Source: Methylobacterium sp. Leaf465 (lineage in GTDB: Bacteria; Pseudomonadota; Alphaproteobacteria; Rhizobiales; Beijerinckiaceae). From it: a stretch of 64,000 bases of DNA. Shown one piece after another: positions 19,602 to 27,760 of the stretch. Every line of letters starts with the position of its first letter. The first letter of the stretch is position 1. Made by a program: the position numbers and the translations under genes. The notes beneath the pieces are model-generated. The model was not told where the DNA came from and made no database searches. It saw only the letters and a program-made list of their open reading frames with translations. Where the stretch lies: positions 497,546 to 561,545 of the forward strand of contig NZ_LMRA01000001.1 of NCBI RefSeq assembly GCF_001424705.1, given 5' to 3'.

Positions 19602-20501
19602 CTAGTACGTCCAGCGCTGGGCCTTGGCCACGAGGAAGTCGCGGAACGCTTGGACACGGGCGACGGACCGCATCTCCTCGGCATAGACGAGATAGCTTTC
19701 CATGTGCGGCATCTCGGTCTCGCGCATGACCTGAACCAGGCCCGCCTGACCCTCGGCCGCGTAGTCCGGGAGGATGCCGATGCCGGCGCCGGTGTCGATG
19801 GCCTGCTGCAGGGCCGTGATGTTGTTCACCGTGAAGTGGATCGTCCGGCGCTCCTGTCCCTCGCGGCCGACGGTGGAGAGCCAGTGCGTCGCCAGCAGGT
19901 AGGACGGCTCGTTGCCGCCGAACGAGACCAGGCGGTGATTGTCGAGGTCGGCGATGGATTTCGGCTCGCCGAAGCGCTTCACGTAATCCTGCGAGGCGAA
20001 GGCGTGGTAGTGGACCGTGAACAGGCGCCGCTGGATCAAGTCCGGCTGGGCCGGGCGCCGCATACGGATCGCCACGTCGGCCTCGCGCATGGCCAGGTCG
20101 AGTTCCTCGTTGGTGAGGATGAGTTCGACGCGCACGTCCGGGTAGAGGTCGAGGAATTCGGCGACACGCTGGGCCAGCCAGGCCGTGCCGAGGCCGACGG
20201 TGGTGGTGACCTTGAGGTCGCCGGTCGGCCGCTCGCTCGTTTCGACGAGGCGCGCCTTGGTGTTCTCCAGGCGCAGCTTCATGTCCCGCGCCGCGCGGAA
20301 CAAGAGGTCGCCCTGTTCGGTCAAGATCAGGCCGCGGGCGTGGCGGTGGAACAGCGGCGCCTTCAACTCGCGTTCGAGGGCGCTGATCTGACGGCTGACG
20401 GCCGACTGGCTCAGGCCGATGTCGTCGCCCGCGCGCGTGAAGCTGCCGGCTTCCGCCACGTTGAGGAAGATGCGGATCTTGTCCCAGTCCAAGGCGTCCA
20501 C
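19602..20501 (-). CDS. LysR-family transcriptional regulator
   Basis: About 299 residues from a GTG at 20501; the conserved HTH begins right after it (LDWDKIRIFLNVAEAGSFTRAGDDIGLSQSAVSRQISALE). Residues about 90-290 form the periplasmic-binding-like effector domain. LysR proteins of this group ('DWDKIRIF') are usually encoded beside trxB in these bacteria, and here the cut-off trxB end lies immediately upstream. Target and ligand are unknown. The region upstream stays open to 20711, so a longer protein is possible, but that extension is Arg/Pro/Gly-rich and not conserved-looking. Confidence 0.88.
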   Translation of the reverse strand: MDALDWDKIRIFLNVAEAGSFTRAGDDIGLSQSAVSRQISALERELKAPLFHRHARGLILTEQGDLLFRAARDMKLRLENTKARLVETSERPTGDLKVTTTVGLGTAWLAQRVAEFLDLYPDVRVELILTNEELDLAMREADVAIRMRRPAQPDLIQRRLFTVHYHAFASQDYVKRFGEPKSIADLDNHRLVSFGGNEPSYLLATHWLSTVGREGQERRTIHFTVNNITALQQAIDTGAGIGILPDYAAEGQAGLVQVMRETEMPHMESYLVYAEEMRSVARVQAFRDFLVAKAQRWTY

Positions 20502-20743
20502 TCCCGTACGCAACCCGACGCCGGCTGACCAAGCTTCCCGTCTCGCGGCGTGCGAGTCGGCTATCCGTGCCTGGCCCGAGCGACCCGGACCCTCCGGCCC
20601 ACGCGGGACATGGACGGAAAGGTTCGAGTCATGCGGGTGACGCCGACGGCTCATGCCGTTAGCGCTTAGGTTAGTGGGTCGACCTTGCGATTGTCTTGAC
20701 GTCGCGCGCAAGACGCATGGCGCCGTCGTCCGCCAGAATCTTC

Positions 20744-21172
<429 letters not shown>

Positions 21173-21424
21173 ATGGTCAAGCCGACGGATATCGCGGAGC
21201 ATATGGAAGTCCTGTCCGCAGACGGGCTCCATGTCGGAACGGTCGACCACATGGAGGGCGACCAGCTCATCAAGCTGACGCGGACGGACCCAGCCGCCCA
21301 TGGTCGGCACCACCTGCTACCCTTGGCCTGGGTCGACCATGTCGACGAGCGCGTTCACCTCACGGCCACGGCCGCCGATGTCAGGGCCCAGTGGGAGGAT
21401 GACGAGGGCACGGTCGGCAAGTGA
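21173..21424 (+). CDS. DUF2171 domain protein
   Basis: 83 residues, from the ATG preceded by GGAGAGCAGG. The sequence MVKPTDIAEHMEVLSADGLHVGTVDHMEGD matches the DUF2171 / PRC-barrel-like pattern: 'I...M.V...DG..VG.VD...GD.IKLT', followed by a HHLLPLAWVD core. These small cytoplasmic proteins are common in Methylobacterium-like genomes, often stress-linked; the function is unknown. First gene to the right of the island junction. Confidence 0.82.
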   Translation: MVKPTDIAEHMEVLSADGLHVGTVDHMEGDQLIKLTRTDPAAHGRHHLLPLAWVDHVDERVHLTATAADVRAQWEDDEGTVGK

Positions 21425-21567
21425 CCGCGCCTGGAGGCTCGGCGTCCGTGCCGACCCTGGATGCCCGGGCTTTCCAGTCCCGTCCGCCGAATGGGTGAAC
21501 GGCGACTTCAGGCCTCATTCAAGTCTCCGGTGACATCCTGGTGCCATCACCTGCAGAGGAAAGAGCC

Positions 21568-21801
21568 ATGCGAGCCCGCGTTCCAGCCCTACTCGCCGCG
21601 ACCCTGATCCTCGCCCCCGCCGCGGCGTCCGCCCAGTATTACGGCGGCGACTTCGACAGGCGCGGCCGCGACGTCCATGTCGACCGCTACCACCACGGAG
21701 ACCATGACGACATCGTCGTGCATCGCCATCGCCGCCACTACGAGGAGCGGCCGGTCTACTACGAGCGTCGTCACCACCACCACCACCATCACGACTATTG
21801 A
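21568..21801 (+). CDS. Small exported His-rich protein
   Basis: 77 residues with a clear signal peptide (RVPALLAATLILAPAAASA, cleavage after ASA) and a mature part full of His, Tyr, Arg and Asp, ending in a run of seven histidines followed by DY. The ATG at 21568 follows AGAGGAAAGAG. Such proteins bind divalent metals non-specifically; a periplasmic buffering role next to the CzcBA pump is an inference. It belongs with three other His-rich exported proteins in this window, though its sequence outside the His tracts is different. Confidence 0.7.
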   Translation: MRARVPALLAATLILAPAAASAQYYGGDFDRRGRDVHVDRYHHGDHDDIVVHRHRRHYEERPVYYERRHHHHHHHDY

Positions 21802-21866
21802 GGCTTGCCCCCTTTCGCGGGCCATCCGGCATGTACGGGTGGCCCGGAATGGTTCATAAGGCGGCC

Positions 21867-22229
21867 ATGAGCGCGGTATCCCCGATCAGGGCCTACGAGG
21901 CGATGCGCGGCTGGTGGGTGACCGCCGTCCGCGCGCTGTCGTTCGTCCTGGTCCTGGCGCTCGTCGTCCCCGGAGCCGTCCCGTCCGCCGAGGCCCAGCG
22001 GCTTCCCGGCACGGAAGCCTCGCTGTCGGCCTACACGGCACAGGCAACGTCGGGCCAGCCCGACGGCTGCCCAGCCTGCCACGCCACCTGCGGCTGCCAC
22101 CTCGCGGTTACCTCGGAAGGTTCTGCCTGGCTCCCGTCCGCCGCGACCGGGCGTCCATCCTACGCCACTGTGGACGTGGCCCTCGCCTCCATTTCGTCCG
22201 GCAGGCTTCCAAGGCCCCCTCGCGCCTGA
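21867..22229 (+). CDS. Exported Cys-containing small protein heading the czc-type operon
   Basis: About 120 residues from the ATG at 21867 (AAGGCGG upstream). A membrane or signal segment (ALSFVLVLALVVPGAVPSAEA) is followed by a short mature region with the motif CPACHATCGCH, a likely metal site. I do not recognise a named family. Similar small proteins with a hydrophobic start and a Cys/His patch stand at the head of the two other RND operons in this window (44182-44655 and 53283-53675). An upstream ATG at 21831 is possible. Confidence 0.6.
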   Translation: MSAVSPIRAYEAMRGWWVTAVRALSFVLVLALVVPGAVPSAEAQRLPGTEASLSAYTAQATSGQPDGCPACHATCGCHLAVTSEGSAWLPSAATGRPSYATVDVALASISSGRLPRPPRA

Positions 22230-22369
22230 GGCGGGACCGCCACGCCCGTGGCGCGTGCCCGGCCGGCCCTCCCAGCGGAGGCCGGTCTGCAGACCAAGCG
22301 TGACAAGCAACGGACCTACCAGATCGCCCGACGCGGCGTCCGGGTCCCAGGTGAACGGCCCTCCTTCCC

Positions 22370-23779
22370 ATGCGTGCATTCCTGTCCGTGGCCTTCCTGG
22401 CCCTCGGCATCGCCATCGGCGGTGCTTTCCCCCGCGTGTCCGAGACCGTGCAGGGGGCGCTGGCCGCAGCCGGCCTCTCGACCGCGGGCAAGACGCCGGC
22501 GACCCATGTGGCTTTGACCAGGCCACCGGCCTCCAAGGCGGATGATGACGACGACCAAGAGCACGCCAAGGGCGAGCCCAAGCCTGCCGGCGAGCCCAAG
22601 CCTGCCGGCGAGCGGAAGCATTCGGACGACGAAGGCAATCCCGAGCTCGGAGGCCACAAACACGCCGAGGGCGGGGCGCACGGCCACGACGAGGAGGGCG
22701 AGGGCAAGATCAGGATGACCGCCGAGCAGGCCGAGCGGCAGGACATCAAGCTGGCCAAGGTCGAGGGCGGCGTCCTCTCGCGTCACCTTCTCGTGCCCGG
22801 CACCATCGCCCAGGACGCCGACCGCATCGCCCGCGTGCCTGCGCGGGTCGCCGGCACCGTGGCGGAGATGCGCAAGCGCCTCGGCGAGGACGTCGCCAAG
22901 GGCGAGGTCGTCGCCGTCCTCGACAGCCGCGAGGTCGCCGAGGCAAAAAGCGACTTCCTCACCGCGACGGTCAAGGCGGACTTGGAGAAGACCAACTTCG
23001 ACCGCCAGAAGGCTCTCTGGGACAAACGGATCTCGGCGGAATCGGCGTTCCTGAACGCGAGGGCCGCCTACTCCGAGGCAACCCTGCGCATCGACCTCTC
23101 CCGCCAGAAGCTGTCGGCCTTGGGGCTAAACGCGACCGAGGTCGCCGCCGCGGCCAAGAAGGATGAGACCACCCCGAACCTGTCGACCCTGCGCCGTTAC
23201 GAACTGCGCTCGCCCCTCGCCGGTCGGATCGTGGAACGCAAGGTAGACGTCGGCACGAAGGTGGGCAGCGAGGGCGACCCGGCCGACGTCTACACGGTCG
23301 CCGACCTCTCCTCGCTGTGGATCGAGATTTCCGTTCCCACCACCGAGCTATCGAAGGTCCGCGAGGGAGCCAGGGTGACCATCGTCGGCGGCGAGGAGAC
23401 CCCACGCCCCGAGGGCAAGGTCGTCTTCGTCAGCCCGATCCTCAACCCCGAGACGCGCTCGGCCCGGGTCATCGTCGCCCTGCCCAACAAGGACATGGCC
23501 TGGCGCCCGGGCACCTTCGTCACGACCGAGATCGAGATCGCACAGGACAAGGTCGAGGTTCGCCTGCCGAAGTCAGCCATCCAGAACATTGGGGCTGAGA
23601 AGGTCGTGTTCGTCCGGACCGAGGAGGGCTTCTCGAAGCGGGAGGTGACCATCGGGAAGGCGGACGACGACGCCTACGAGATCCTGTCCGGGCTGGAGCC
23701 CGGCGATGAGGTGGCGGTGGCCAACTCCTTCGTCCTCAAGGCCGAGCTCGGCAAGGCCGAAGCCGGCGACGACGACTGA
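22370..23779 (+). CDS. czcB: Heavy-metal RND efflux periplasmic adaptor (CzcB-like)
   Basis: 469 residues. An N-terminal signal/anchor (AFLSVAFLALGIAIGGAF) is followed by a charged, His/Asp/Glu-rich stretch (about 55-112) with a tandem KPAGEPKPAGE repeat and the cluster GGHKHAEGGAHGHDEE, then a classical HlyD-type adaptor: barrel-sandwich hybrid (VPGTIAQDADRIARVPARVAG), helical hairpin (about 200-265), and beta-barrel and membrane-proximal domains (GDPADVYTVADLSSLWIE). It links the inner-membrane pump CzcA to an outer-membrane channel. It lies 15 bases before czcA. The long acidic/His region may deliver metal to the pump. Confidence 0.9.
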   Translation: MRAFLSVAFLALGIAIGGAFPRVSETVQGALAAAGLSTAGKTPATHVALTRPPASKADDDDDQEHAKGEPKPAGEPKPAGERKHSDDEGNPELGGHKHAEGGAHGHDEEGEGKIRMTAEQAERQDIKLAKVEGGVLSRHLLVPGTIAQDADRIARVPARVAGTVAEMRKRLGEDVAKGEVVAVLDSREVAEAKSDFLTATVKADLEKTNFDRQKALWDKRISAESAFLNARAAYSEATLRIDLSRQKLSALGLNATEVAAAAKKDETTPNLSTLRRYELRSPLAGRIVERKVDVGTKVGSEGDPADVYTVADLSSLWIEISVPTTELSKVREGARVTIVGGEETPRPEGKVVFVSPILNPETRSARVIVALPNKDMAWRPGTFVTTEIEIAQDKVEVRLPKSAIQNIGAEKVVFVRTEEGFSKREVTIGKADDDAYEILSGLEPGDEVAVANSFVLKAELGKAEAGDDD

Positions 23780-23794
23780 GCGGAAGAAACGGTC

Positions 23795-26700
23795 ATGATC
23801 TCCTCCGTACTCAACTTCTCCGTCCGGCAGCGTTACCTCGTGGTGCTCCTGTCGCTCCTGGCGGCCGGTTTCGGCGCGTTCTCGCTGACCAAACTGCCCA
23901 TCGACGCCGTTCCCGACATCACCAACAACCAAGTTCAGATCAACACGACGGCGCCGTCCCTGAGCCCCTCGGACATCGAGCGGCAGGTCACGTTCGCCAT
24001 CGAGACCTCGCTCGCGGGCATCAAGGGCCTGGAATACACCCGCTCGCTCTCCCGGAACGGGTTCTCCCAGGTCACCGCCGTCTTCTCGGAGGCGACCGAC
24101 GTCTACTTCGCTCGCCAGCAGGTCGCCGAGCGCCTGCGGGAGGCCGAGGCCGCGATGCCGTCCGGGACCGAGCCGCGCATGGGGCCGATCTCCACGGGCC
24201 TCGGCGAGATCTACATGTGGTCGGTGCATTACGCGAAGCCCGGGGAGCGCAAGCTCGCCCGCGTGGGCAAGCCCGGTTGGCAATCCGACGGGAGCTACCT
24301 GACCCCCGAGGGCCAGAGGCTCTCAACGGAGCTCGAACGCACGGCCTACCTTCGAACGGTCCAGGATTGGATCATCCGTCCCCAGGTGAGGACCGTCCCT
24401 GGTGTGGCCGGCGTCGACGGCATCGGCGGCTTCGAGAAGCAGTACCACGTCCAGCCGGACCCGATGCGACTGACGGCCCTTGACCTGTCGTTTGCCGACA
24501 TCGGCCGGGCACTGGAGGCCAACAACGCAAATCAGGGCGCGCGCTACCTGGAGGACAACGGCGAGGGCTACGTCGTACGCGCCGCGGGGCGCCTTGAGAG
24601 CATGGAGGACATCGGTTCGGTTGTTGTGACCACGCGCGGCGGCGTGCCCGTGCGTATCTCCGACATCGCCGAGGTCCGCATCGGACGCGACCTACGAACC
24701 GGTTCGGGAAGCGAGGACGGGCAGGAGGTCGTCATCGGCACCGCCCTGATGCTCATCGGCGAGAACAGCCGTACCGTGGCCGCCGCCGTCGACGCCCGCA
24801 TGGGCGAGATACGGCGCACGCTACCGCCCGGCGTCGAGGTCCGGACAGTCCTTAACCGCACCGTCCTCGTCGAGGCCACCATCCGGACGGTGGCGAAGAA
24901 CCTGGCCGAGGGCGCCGCCCTCGTCATCGTCGTACTGTTCCTGCTGCTCGGCAACATCCGCGCGGCCATCGTCACGGCCCTGGTCATTCCGGTGGCGATG
25001 CTGATGACCATGACCGGCATGGTCCAGGCCCGCATCAGCGCCAACCTGATGAGCCTCGGCGCCCTCGACTTCGGCCTCATCGTCGACGGCGCCGTCATTA
25101 TCGCGGAGAACGCCCTGAGGCACGTGGCCGAGAGGCAGGCCCAACTCGGGCGCAAGCTCGACCTGGATGAGCGCCTCGCCACCGTCCGGGCCTCGGCCGA
25201 GGAAATGATCAAGCCGTCCTTGTACGGGCAGGCCATCATCATCCTCGTCTACGTGCCGCTCCTGACCTTCACAGGGGTCGAGGGCAAGATGTTCGAGCCG
25301 ATGGCGCTCACCGTCATCATCGCCCTGATCGCGGCCTTCGTCCTGTCGCTGACCTTCGTACCGGCGATGATCGCCATCGTCATCACCGGCAAGGTCACCG
25401 AGACCGACAACCTCTTCGTCCGTGCGATCAAGGCCGCCTATCGCCCGGTCCTCGGGGCCGCCCTGCGCGTGCCCATGCTGTTCGTTGCGGTCGCGCTCGT
25501 CCTGCTCGTGGGCGCCGGGTTCCTGTTCAAGGGGCTGGGCCAGGAGTTCATCCCGCAGCTCGACGAGAAGAGCATCGCGCTCAACGCCCAGCGCATCCCC
25601 TCGACCTCGCTGAGCCAGTCCCAGGCGATGCAGTTGAAGATCGAGCAAGCCATCGGACGATTCCCCCAGGTCGCCTACGTCTTCTCCAAGACCGGCACCG
25701 CGGAGGTGGCCTCGGACCCGATGCCGCCGAGCTCGTCGGACACCTTCGTCATCCTGAAGCCGCAAGCCGAATGGCCAGACCCCGGCCTGCCGAAGGCCGA
25801 GCTGCAGGAGGAGATCGAGAAGGAATTGGGGGGCCTTGCAGGCAACGTCTACGAGTTCTCCCAGCCGATCCAGCTTCGTTTCAACGAACTCCTGGCCGGT
25901 ACGCGAGGCGACCTCGCCGTGAAGGTCTTCGGGGACGAGCTTGGCCCGATGACCGCGGCCGCGAACCAGGTCGCCGCGATCCTGCGGGGTGTCGAGGGTG
26001 CCGATGACGTGAAGGTCGAGCAGACGGCAGGACTGCCGTTCCTGGACATCAAGATCAACAAGCGGGAAGCCGCGCGCCTCGGCTTGAGCACCTCGGCCAT
26101 CCAGGAGGTCATCGGGGCAGCCATCGGCGGCCGCGAGTCCGGCGCCGTCTTCGAGGGCGACCGGCGCTTCCCCATCGTCGTGCGCCTGAACGACAAGGTG
26201 CGCGAGGACCGCGAGGCCCTGGAGAACATCCCGGTCCCGTTGCCTCCCGGGCCGAACGGGCGCACCGCGTCCGTTCTCCTGAAGCAGGTGGCGAGCTTCT
26301 CGGTGACGGAGGGCCCGAACCAAATCTCGCGGGAGAACGGGCGGCGTCGGGTCGTGGTCACCGCCAACGTGCGCGGTCGCGATATCGGCTCGCTCGTCGC
26401 CGAGGCACAGGCCAAGGTCGCGTCCGATATATCGCTACCCACCGGGTATTACGTGACCTGGGGCGGGCAGTTCGAGAACCTTGCTTCCGCCCGACAGCGC
26501 CTGATGGTGGTCGTTCCCGTATGCTTCTTCCTGATCTTCCTGCTGCTGTTCTCGGCCCTGAACTCGGCCCGCGACGCCCTGCTGGTGTTCAGCGCCGTAC
26601 CCCTGGCGCTGACCGGCGGCATCGCGGCCCTGTGGCTGCGCGGGATGCCGTTCTCCGTGCCAGCTGCCGTCGGGTTCATCGCCCTGTCCGGGGTGGCGGT

Positions 26701-27040
26701 GCTTAACGGCCTGGTGATGCTGACGTACGTCAAGCAACTCATCGCCGAGGGTCGTCCGCGGCGCGAGGCCATCATGGAGGGCGCCATGACCCGGCTACGT
26801 CCGGTGGCGATGACCGCCCTGGTGGCGTCCCTCGGGTTCGTGCCGATGGCTTTGGCGACCGAAACCGGTGCCGAGATCCAGCGTCCCCTGGCGACCGTGG
26901 TCATCGGCGGCCTCATCTCGGCGACCCTGCTGACCCTCGTCGTCCTGCCGGCCCTCTATGCCAGGTTCGCCGGTGTGGTCGCCCCCGAAAGGAAGGATCG
27001 GCCCATGGCGGTCCAACCACATCTCCGCGCCGCCGAGTAG
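23795..27040 (+). CDS. czcA: Heavy-metal RND efflux pump (CzcA-like)
   Basis: 1081 residues, full length for HME-RND pumps: 12 membrane helices with two large periplasmic loops. The fourth helix carries ALDFGLIVDGAVIIAEN (about residues 421-438), the Asp/Asp/Glu proton-relay motif typical of divalent-metal (Zn/Co/Cd/Ni) CzcA-type pumps and unlike the CusA motif found at 48-51 kb. It exports metal from periplasm or cytoplasm by proton antiport. It is cotranscribed with the adaptor upstream and the small protein downstream. No outer-membrane factor gene (czcC) is present. Which metal it prefers cannot be read with certainty. Confidence 0.92.
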   Translation: MISSVLNFSVRQRYLVVLLSLLAAGFGAFSLTKLPIDAVPDITNNQVQINTTAPSLSPSDIERQVTFAIETSLAGIKGLEYTRSLSRNGFSQVTAVFSEATDVYFARQQVAERLREAEAAMPSGTEPRMGPISTGLGEIYMWSVHYAKPGERKLARVGKPGWQSDGSYLTPEGQRLSTELERTAYLRTVQDWIIRPQVRTVPGVAGVDGIGGFEKQYHVQPDPMRLTALDLSFADIGRALEANNANQGARYLEDNGEGYVVRAAGRLESMEDIGSVVVTTRGGVPVRISDIAEVRIGRDLRTGSGSEDGQEVVIGTALMLIGENSRTVAAAVDARMGEIRRTLPPGVEVRTVLNRTVLVEATIRTVAKNLAEGAALVIVVLFLLLGNIRAAIVTALVIPVAMLMTMTGMVQARISANLMSLGALDFGLIVDGAVIIAENALRHVAERQAQLGRKLDLDERLATVRASAEEMIKPSLYGQAIIILVYVPLLTFTGVEGKMFEPMALTVIIALIAAFVLSLTFVPAMIAIVITGKVTETDNLFVRAIKAAYRPVLGAALRVPMLFVAVALVLLVGAGFLFKGLGQEFIPQLDEKSIALNAQRIPSTSLSQSQAMQLKIEQAIGRFPQVAYVFSKTGTAEVASDPMPPSSSDTFVILKPQAEWPDPGLPKAELQEEIEKELGGLAGNVYEFSQPIQLRFNELLAGTRGDLAVKVFGDELGPMTAAANQVAAILRGVEGADDVKVEQTAGLPFLDIKINKREAARLGLSTSAIQEVIGAAIGGRESGAVFEGDRRFPIVVRLNDKVREDREALENIPVPLPPGPNGRTASVLLKQVASFSVTEGPNQISRENGRRRVVVTANVRGRDIGSLVAEAQAKVASDISLPTGYYVTWGGQFENLASARQRLMVVVPVCFFLIFLLLFSALNSARDALLVFSAVPLALTGGIAALWLRGMPFSVPAAVGFIALSGVAVLNGLVMLTYVKQLIAEGRPRREAIMEGAMTRLRPVAMTALVASLGFVPMALATETGAEIQRPLATVVIGGLISATLLTLVVLPALYARFAGVVAPERKDRPMAVQPHLRAAE

Positions 27041-27050
27041 GAGGGACGGG

Positions 27051-27332
27051 ATGAGCAAGAAGGTCGCCCGAACCATCCCCGACTGGGGCGGGGGCGCACG
27101 TCGCCGACGCCGCGTCAGGCCCCATGTCCGGCGGGCGGCCAGCCGGACTTTCGGACTGGCCCTCATCGCAATCCCGGCCTGCGTCTATCTGCTCTACTGC
27201 CTCTGCAACATCGGCGGGAAGACGCACTTCCACCTGATGCCGATGGCGCCGACCCATCCTCAGGACGGCTCGCCATGGGGGGACAAGGCTTCGATGATGC
27301 GACAGTCGGCGACCGAGCCACACCCGCACTGA
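27051..27332 (+). CDS. Small single-pass membrane protein after czcA
   Basis: 93 residues, with an excellent ribosome site (AGGAGGGACGGG) ten bases after the czcA stop. A basic N-terminus (GARRRRRVRPHVRRAA) precedes one membrane helix (FGLALIAIPACVYLLYCLCN), and the C-terminal part is rich in His, Met and Pro. Family not recognised. Its last 73 bases overlap, tail-to-tail, the end of the MerR gene on the other strand, an unusual arrangement. It could be an accessory metal-binding subunit of the pump, but this is only inferred from position. Confidence 0.55.
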   Translation: MSKKVARTIPDWGGGARRRRRVRPHVRRAASRTFGLALIAIPACVYLLYCLCNIGGKTHFHLMPMAPTHPQDGSPWGDKASMMRQSATEPHPH

Positions 27333-27679
27333 CCGATGACGTCGCGCAGTTCCTGGGCGAGCCGGGTCAGGTCGGAGAGCTTGCGCTCGACCTGGGCGAG
27401 ATGAGATCGGGCGATGGTGTCGACCTCGGCGCAGGATCGGTCTCTGTCATCGGCAAGGGCTAGCAGCTCCCGGATCTGATCGACCGTGAAGCCCAGATCC
27501 CGCCCACGCCGGATGAAGCTCAGGCGGCGTAGGTGCTCACGACCGTAAAGACGGTAGTTGCCCGCCGACCGGGCTGGGGCCGGCAGGAGCTTGACCTTCT
27601 CGTACCAGCGAACCGTCTCGACGCTTGTATCGGTCGCCGCAGCGAGGTCGCCGATGGTCATGGGGGATGCGTTCGCCAC
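27260..27679 (-). CDS. MerR-family divalent-metal sensor (ZntR/CadR/PbrR type)
   Basis: 139 residues from a GTG at 27679, which has AGGGTCAAGG upstream; an ATG at 27661 gives 133 residues. HTH: MTIGDLAAATDTSVETVRWYEKVKLL. Counted from that Met, Cys77, Cys112, Cys114 and Cys120 are the metal-binding set. A Cys at 77 (serine in Cu sensors) is the hallmark of divalent-metal MerR proteins such as ZntR, CadR and PbrR. It is divergent from the P-type ATPase gene, and the intervening promoter has the elongated 19-bp spacer that MerR proteins untwist on metal binding. Confidence 0.9.
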   Translation of the reverse strand: MANASPMTIGDLAAATDTSVETVRWYEKVKLLPAPARSAGNYRLYGREHLRRLSFIRRGRDLGFTVDQIRELLALADDRDRSCAEVDTIARSHLAQVERKLSDLTRLAQELRDVIGQCGCGSVADCRIIEALSPHGEPS

Positions 27680-27683
27680 GGCC

Positions 27684-27714
27684 TTGACCCTGTAGTTGCT
27701 ACAGGGTGCATATA
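27684..27714 (+). promoter_or_regulatory. MerR-type promoter/operator of the P-type ATPase operon
   Basis: -35 TTGACC at 27684-27689 and -10 CATATA at 27709-27714 with a 19-bp spacer, the over-long spacing diagnostic of MerR-activated promoters. A perfect dyad fills the spacer: arms ACCCTGTAG (27687-27695) and CTACAGGGT (27699-27707). It lies between the divergent MerR gene and the ATPase. Confidence 0.88.
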
Positions 27715-27760
27715 GGGCGTCCCACCGCCTGGCGCGACGCCCGGGCCAACGGAGCGTGCC

